A stretch of DNA of 64,000 bases, taken from contig AP031359.1 in assembly GCA_037833965.1 (NCBI GenBank), positions 2,972,001 through 3,036,000 of the forward strand. Reading direction: 5' to 3'. Every line of letters begins with the position of its first letter. The first letter of the stretch is position 1. This DNA comes from Marchantia polymorpha subsp. ruderalis (taxonomy: Eukaryota; Streptophyta; Marchantiopsida; Marchantiales; Marchantiaceae). The notes beneath the pieces are model-generated. The model saw only the letters and a program-made list of their open reading frames with translations, was not told the DNA's origin and searched no databases. The position numbers were made by a program, and so were the translations under genes. Shown one piece after another: positions 57,677 through 64,000 of this stretch.

Positions 57677-58580
57677 TGTAATAACCCACCAAAGGCTAAA
57701 ACTGCAGTATGGTGGTAAAAAGATCGAACCCACAGGGACAGAGGCAACACACAGAGTAAAAGTGTCACGTTTAACAGACTTTTGTAGAGTTTGAATTCTA
57801 GGCGACTGTCACTCCCAGAAATACTGCAGTGCTCGACTCGGAGGCTCGACTCGGAGGAGGATCTCAACTCGGAGGATGCTCGGAGGATGCACGGTACAGC
57901 TTGGTCACTCAACACACACACACACACACCTGAAACTGGCAAAAAGCACAACTCGGAGGTCGGTCAGGACCCCCGCTTCGGATTTCAGGAGGAAAGTGTC
58001 TCGCAAGTTCACTCAGAGGTTCTGCAGGAAGTGCCTCCCACTCCGGCTTTTACTGCCCTTCCGCCAGGAACTAGCGGGGGTACCCGGACTGGACTTCTCA
58101 CTTCGGAACGAAGCCTCTACGTACGCCGTGGACGTCACCCACAAAACGCAGGGAGTGCAGACCCGACTGAGAACTTACGGAAAACACGATCCAGTAACAC
58201 ACACAACCTGAATTACAAACCAAGGTTTACACGAAGTAATGAAACTTCACATTGGCATTCAGGGGAAACTTCCCGTAGGAGTACAATCAGGATATGTCAC
58301 TCGAAGGAGTAAGGGGGAACTGTTCAAGTATCTAACTCGCAGCCGGCTCTGAGCATCAGAAATCACCCGCAGGTGCAGATCCGCACTACTCAAGTCTCTA
58401 ACCGGGTACTAGCTCTGAACATTCAGCTGAAGGCCTTCAACTACAACATACGGTAACTTCGCTATGCTGCAGCTTCTCTACGTGGTGCCAGGACCAAAAT
58501 GCACAAACACGCCAAGAAAGTGAGTTCCTGATCTGCACTTCCGAAACTGGAAGAGTCCCAAGGCAAAACGCCTTGATCTA

Positions 58581-58587
58581 CTTTATA
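58581..58587 (-). promoter_or_regulatory. TATA box of N12 (TATAAAG)
   Basis: The minus strand reads GAGTATAAAGTAGATCAAGGCG, about 35 bases after the gene stop. Confidence 0.5.
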
Positions 58588-58620
58588 CTCTCAAAAGATC
58601 CTAACTAGCACTACGCTATC

Positions 58621-61176
58621 CTATCTACCACTCGCAGCATCTGCGCGAAACCAAACTACTCTACTGCACTCAGCAGATCCGGTGCTGCGCCTCCTGCGCG
58701 CCGGACTGCTCCGCTTACTGTCTCTACCTTGCCAGTCTTCCGACCGGCTGCGTAACCCCAGGCGTCGGAGCACTGCAGTGACTTCCGACTGCAAGTGCGC
58801 CATAGTGTCGCGCGCACCCGACAAGAAAGTTTCTAATTTTCTCGCCACTCGCCGCCGACTCCGACTGTCACCTTCCGTCAAGGCCGCCGCCCGAAGCTCG
58901 AACTCCCGGAGTGTAACCCTCTCTTGAGCTGCCACCTCCCAATGGGTGTATCCGTTTAGACAACGAGTCACCCGTGCCGCCAACTCTCCTCGTGCCCTGC
59001 AGCTGCTCTCCACCTCTGCCAGCTGCATTTCTAATTCCGCACGTTGTGCCCTCAAATCCGAGCACTCGGTTTGCAAGTTGCGCAACAACTCCTCATCCTC
59101 CTTGCGGGCTCTTTGACTTTCTTCTAAGGCGCGCGTCTGGCGCGCAAGCTCGGCTGCTAGGACTTTGTTCTGTCTCCGCTCCTCCTGCAAGTCCGACTCG
59201 ATCTTTGCCCGTATTAGCTCGGCATCCGCTTGACTCTTCGCCGCCGCATCCTCCTTCTGCTGCTGCAAGGCTTGGTATAGCTTCTGGGTGACCGCCAGGT
59301 GTTGTCGGAGGGCGGTGTTCCTATCCACATATACTCCGCACCTAGAGGCCCACCTTGCCACCTTGCTCCTCGTCCTTCGCCTGATTGTCTCCACATAAGA
59401 CTGCGGTTTTAAGGCACTTGCGTATTTGGATGTCTTGCGATCTAGATATCGCAGGAGTGGAACTATCTGTTCGCACAGCACCCCTGTTGGCGTTTTCTGC
59501 ACCGAATCCTCTTCTTGCTCTTCCGAGCTCGTCTCATCCTCAGTCTCGAGGATCTCAGTCGCCACCGAATCCCTTGGCGACTCCCTGGAACTGTGGCGCG
59601 CAGCAGCTTCCGCTGCGACTGCTGCTCCACTGCCTGCTAAAATATCCAGGGCAGTGGGAGATCCCACTGCTTGAGCCCCTGTTCCGGCTTGATCTTCGGT
59701 TTGTGAAGGGGTCGACGCCGCAGTGACTTTTGTCACTCTTGATCCGCCCGCTTCTGCTGCCTGTCCTTCCGGCGCAATCTGCGCGGAAGGTGTCCTTGCT
59801 GAAGGTGCGTCCGCCGAAGGCGTCCGCACACTCGTCGTTGGCCCCATCCGTCTCGCAGTCGGCGAATCCGGCTGACTCTCTGTTGTCCGACTCGCAGTCG
59901 GCCGACCAGGAGTTGTCCGACTGGGAGTCGGATACACCCTGCGCGTCTTGACTCCACTTGGCCTGTTTGCTGGTGGCGTTCTTCCAGAAGTGCCTTCCGC
60001 CGAAGACGACCCTCTGAGGATTGTTGGCTCGTCAGCCAAACTCTCTTCTGCTTCCGGCCTGCTGTCCGGTTCAACGCGCCGTTCAGTTGGCCTTCCTTCC
60101 GCTTGTCGACCTTCAGTCATCCGACTCGTAGTCGGCCGGTCGTCAGTCCGTCCATCTCCTCCCGAAGGCCGTGGTGCCTTCTGTGCAGAGGTTTCTGCCG
60201 TCTTCCCTAGGACCTGAGCAATTATCTCTTCCTGTGTGAGATTCCGCCGGGTCGGAGTTCGCCTGGTCTCCTCAGTAACAGTTGGCATTCTGCGTGCCCT
60301 CTGTTTTGGTCGACTATGAGGCTCGGGGGTGGGCCGACCACGAGTCGGCGCAGCTGGTACTTCCGGCTGCCCGTCCTCAGGTCTCTCATCCCACTTCCGC
60401 TTTCGCGGAATGCGCTCACTTCGACGTTCTTCTGCTGCTCTTGCTGGAGCCGGAGCCGGAGGCGTACTGGCAGGTTCCTCGTCCGGATCAGTGTCCACTT
60501 CGGCCTCCCTCGAATATCTACCTGGATAAGTCCGGGTCAGCTGCGGAAACCGAGTTTTCTCAGCATTCGTCAAACATCCCATCGCCCGGTAAAACACGAT
60601 TAAGTAAGGCGATAGATGATTGAGCGTTCCTCCCCTCTCTTCTTGCGCATGTTGGCGCGTCACCTTCCACAGGAGCCGTGCCCAATGCACCGGAGCTCCT
60701 GACAACACTAGCTCCACGAACTCTACCTGCCAACCATGCATGTAAGCGGTCTTGGTCGGCTACAATATCTGCAGCAATGCCGTCGCGACATTTCTCCGCA
60801 ATCGATCCTTGTAATCCCGTGTCCGGAAACCGTTCTTGGGATGTCTAGCCACCTTGAAGAGCTCATTGTAAGAGACTTCTTCCTCCTGGGACACTTTCAC
60901 GCTGTCGGCCTCGAAGAGGAGATCCCCTTCCTCGCCGGCACACCTGCCCAACACCTGCGCCCAATTGCAAATGTCCCATCTCTCTGGGTGTGGGCGAAAT
61001 CCGCGAGAAGGCTTGTGTCTCTCTTGCAGATACTCGCGCACCATCTCCGGACATGTCCAATTCCACCCCCAGAGGAGAAAATCGAGCTTCAGCCTCGTCA
61101 GCACATCTTGAAATGCGCGTAGACCGATCTGCGGCACCCTGAGTGGAGACACTCGCAGCTGGGGAACCTTCGACAT
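58621..61176 (-). pseudogene. N12 element protein with one nonsense codon
   Basis: Same protein as in N7: start Met 61176 (MSKVPQLRVSPLRVPQIGL), N-terminal domain, linker, coiled coil, end FRADAASGR. A single TAG at 60760-60762 replaces the Gln codon of ILQPTKTAY, and I see no other break in the gene. It splits an otherwise open reading of about 850 codons, so this copy is only recently dead, or may be rescued by readthrough. Confidence 0.82.
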
Positions 61177-62531
61177 TGCGTTGCCTGCACACACAAACGT
61201 TCTCCCTTTCGCTCGCTCTCTCACAATCGCCACTGCGCGTCGGCCACTCAAGCACTGACTGCTCACTCTCTCTGCGCTCGTTCAAGATCGCTACTCCCAA
61301 TTCTTTCAAGGTCCGCCAAGATCCTTGTGCAACTCGTCTCCGCACTCTCTACTCTCACTGCAGGTCGCTCCGCCCTTGCGCGTAATCTTCGAACTGGAAA
61401 TTGCAAAGTCAAGAATGAGAGAATGAGACTGGAGCGCAGTCTTTTCTTCTCCGATTTCAAGAACGTCCAACGCTCTTACTGGTTGCAACGTACGCAGTCG
61501 GCTATACGGCTTAACGGTTCGCCCTTTGCATGCGCGAATTCACGTCTCCGCATTGCGCGCATTCGCATGCTTAAACGTTGAATTCTCCCGCCGCCGCCAC
61601 CTTCCGGACTCGAGTCCGCTGCAGGGTATACGTCGACCCTGTTGTCTTTTCCTAACCCGCCCTTCTCCGGAGGCGTGTCGCCGCTGGTGCGTTCATTATC
61701 CGTCGGCGCCTTGCTGGAGGCGCACATTCAGTCGGATCGAATTACGCCGGCGCGCAGACGTATCGCCTATTTTATCCTTTATGCCTCGTCCGTTGCTGCC
61801 GGCGCATATCCGCCAGCGCAACTCATGCCAGCGCATCCGGCTGTCAGCGCCACGTCGGAGGCGTACATCCGACCGGCGCTTTCCTTCCATGAACAGCCGC
61901 CAAAGGCGCTTCCGACTCTGAGTGAGTTTCCTCCTATGAGCGCGTGATTCCACCGAAGGCGCATCGCCGAGGGCGTACGGGAATCCTTTCCGGCTGTGAA
62001 CCCTAGCGCGAACGGCGCATGTCCGGCTACGAGTTTTCCGACGCTCATAACTTCTCCATTCCTGATCCATCTCCGACGCTCTTGGACTCGTTAGAACGAG
62101 CATCCCGAGCTCTTTCTAATGCAATTTCAACCAACTGGATCTACCGTGTATCCCGATTGTTATGAAGGTTTTCCCTTTTCGCGCTAGCGGCGCTTCGCCG
62201 AAGGCGCACTCATGGTCGGATGCCTTTAGAGGTCCGGGCCCTTCTCCTGACGTCTTTAGCAAAACCTCCTCCTGAGGTGTCTGCGCCGGAAGCGTAGCTT
62301 CCTTATACGCTAGAGGCGCGTGAATAGAGACACCTCAAAAAGGAGCTTTTGCCGAAGGCGCCGAAGACGTTGGCGTTGGTACATCCGACTACGTGATTCT
62401 TTGTGCCCTCGTGACGATCTCATCAATCTACTCTATTTAGCGTACCCTTCTCTAGCTACAAACACTGCTTTGGTACTAGTTTTCTAAAATTGTTTAAATT
62501 CTGCAAAAAAAACAAAAAGTGTGTTACCACA

Positions 62532-62691
62532 AAAATCCAACGTGCAAGACGGCCGGACAGATCCGATTTATTCACTAGATACTTAAGGGAATCGTGATCC
62601 GTATGGAATATCACCTTGTATCCTAGCAAATAGTGGCGGAACTTCTTGCATGCATAGATTACCGCCAACGCTTCTCTTTCCGTTGTGGTGT
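62532..62691 (-). pseudogene. Ty3/gypsy RNase H fragment
   Basis: About 50 codons of the same gypsy polyprotein: TTEREALAVIYACKKFRHYL, HTDHDSLKYLVNK, then GRLARWI, which continues at 57676 past N12. It includes the Glu of TEREALA and the Asp of TDH typical of gypsy RNase H. The right side is cut by N13 at 62692. Confidence 0.88.
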
Positions 62692-63621
62692 TGTAATAAC
62701 CCACCAAAGGCTAAAACTGCAGTATGGTGGTAAAAAGATCGAACCCACAGGGACAGAGGCAACACTCAGAGTAAAAGTGTCACGTTTAACAGACTTTTGT
62801 AGAGTTTGAATTCTAGGCGACTGTCACTCCCAGAAATACTGCAGTGCTCGACTCGGAGGCTCGACTCGGAGGAGGATCTCGACTCGGAGGATGCTCGGAG
62901 GATGCACGGTACAGCGTGGTCACTCCACACACACACACACACACACACACACCTGAAAACTGGCAAAAGCACAACTCGGAGGTCGGTCAGGACCTCCGCT
63001 TCGGATTTCAGGAGGAAAGTGTCTCAAAAGTTCACTCAGAGGTTCTGCAGGTAGTGACTCCCACTCCGGCTTTTACTGCCCTCCCGCCAGGAACTAGCGT
63101 AGGGTACCCGGACTGGACTTCCCACTTCGGAACGAAGCCTCTTCATACGCCGTGGACGTCACCCTCGACTCTCACACCAAACGCAGGGAGTGCAGGCCCG
63201 ACTGAGAACTTGACTGAGACCCAATCCAATAACAAACACACACACAACCTGAATTGCAAACCAAGGCTTACACGAAGTAATAAAACTTCACTTTGGCATT
63301 CAGGGGAAACTTCCCGTAGGAGTACAATCAGGATATGTCACTCGAAGGAGTAAGGGGGAACTGTTCAAGTCTCTAACTTGCAACCGGCTCTAAGCATCAG
63401 AAATCACCCGCAGGTGCAGATCCGCACTACTCAAGTCTCTAACCGGGTACTAGCTCTGAACATTCAGCCGAAGGCCTTCAACTACAATGTACGGTAACTT
63501 CTCTATGCTGCAGCTTCTCTACGTGGTGCCAGGACCAAAATGCACAAACACGCCAAGAAAGTGAGTTCCTGATCTGCACTTCCGAAACTGGAAGAGTCCC
63601 AAGGCAAAACGCCTTGATCTA

Positions 63622-63628
63622 CTTTATA
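63622..63628 (-). promoter_or_regulatory. TATA box of N13 (TATAAAG)
   Basis: The minus strand reads GGGTATAAAGTAGATCAAGGCG, in the family position. Confidence 0.5.
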
Positions 63629-63660
63629 CCCTCAAAGGTCCTAACTAACACTACGCTATG

Positions 63661-64000
63661 CTATCTACTACTCGCAACACCTGCGCGAAACCAAACTATA
63701 CTACTGCACTCGGCGGATCCGGTGCTGCGCCTCCTGCGCGCCGGACTGCTCCGCTCGCTGTCTCTACCTTGCCAGTCTTCCGACCGGCTGCGCAACCCCA
63801 GGCGTCGGAGGGCTGCAGTGACTTCCGACTCTAAGTGCGCCATAGTGTCGCGCGCACCCGACAAGAAGGTTTCTAATTTCCTCGCTACTCGCCGCCGACT
63901 CCGACTGTCACCCTCCGTCAAAGCCGCCGCCCGAAGCTCGAACTCCCTGAGTGTGATCCTCTCTTGAGCTGCCACCTCCCAATGGGCGTATCCTTTTAGA
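63661..64000 (-). CDS. N13 element protein, C-terminal part (continues past window)
   Basis: The C-terminal coiled-coil tail of the family protein: AAQERITLREFELRAAALTE, then RRVARKLETFLSGARD, SEDWQGRDSERSSPARRRRS, ending FRAGVASSR at 63661. The visible frame is open to the window edge. Confidence 0.7.
   Translation of the reverse strand, partial: LKGYAHWEVAAQERITLREFELRAAALTEGDSRSRRRVARKLETFLSGARDTMAHLESEVTAALRRLGLRSRSEDWQGRDSERSSPARRRRSTGSAECSSIVWFRAGVASSR

Larger units (their letters stand above)
57677..62531 (-). mobile_element. N12: complete element inserted in gypsy pol, 4855 bp
   Basis: The 3' end TGTAATAACCCACCAAAGG is at 57677 and the 5' end TGTGTTACCACA ends at 62531. The perfect duplication AAAAT lies at 57672-57676 and 62532-62536. 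The gypsy frame joins exactly across it (LARWI then LLLQEF). It is very similar to N7 over its whole length, with (CA)n near 57914-57930 and the TATA box at 58581. Confidence 0.93.
62692..64000 (-). mobile_element. N13: element inserted in gypsy RNase H, 3' part
   Basis: The 3' end TGTAATAACCCACCAAAGG is at 62692 and the rest runs past the window. It has (CA)n at about 62926-62953, a TATA box at 63622-63628 and the gene tail. It is close to N7 and N12. The left flank is GGTGT; the other flank is outside. Confidence 0.85.

Overview
The window reads as nuclear DNA of a land plant with a large, repeat-rich genome. The evidence is a plant-type plasma-membrane aquaporin (PIP) gene with the canonical four-exon structure, an APE-type LINE, a Ty3/gypsy element without a chromodomain, and deep stacks of nested transposons. 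I cannot fix the lineage; a fern, lycophyte or bryophyte would fit, but that is a guess.

The dominant component, roughly 50 kb, is one family of 4.7-5.3 kb elements, labelled N1-N13 here (working names). Each starts TGTGGTAACCCAC, ends GTGGGTTATTACA, and makes a 5-bp target duplication (eight perfect pairs read directly). None has flanking direct LTRs. Each carries one gene for a three-part protein: a conserved globular N-terminus, a Pro/Ser/Thr/Arg-rich linker and a long coiled coil. I recognise no polymerase, integrase or protease in it. A conserved TATA box (TATAAAG) lies just 3' of the gene, about 0.9 kb from the element end. The elements are either giant solo LTRs with a gene in U3 or an undescribed TIR-type element that uses retroviral-like integration.

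Layout. 1-2440: LINE on the minus strand with intact ORF1 and ORF2, inserted in N1. 2441-5798: the rest of N1, inserted in N2. 5799-31103: N2 interrupted by N3 (7620-30199), which holds N4 (8221-13088) and N5 (13488-26463); N5 holds N7 (20806-25677) and the relic end N6. 31104-40898: an AT-richer low-copy island with the PIP gene (33162-34592, minus) and a diverged inverted duplication of its 5' flank (34583-35770 versus 38260-39135). 40899-56311: a gypsy 3' LTR split by N8 (40995-56044), which holds N9 (43879-53875), which holds N10 and N11. 56327-57676 and 62532-62691: gypsy integrase and RNase H, split by N12 (57677-62531). 62692-end: N13.

Only N7 has a fully open element gene. N12 differs from it by one nonsense codon within the gene. 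The LINE looks potentially active as far as it is visible. The gypsy integrase has lost its second catalytic Asp. The PIP reading frame is open except for a stop codon three codons after the apparent ATG.
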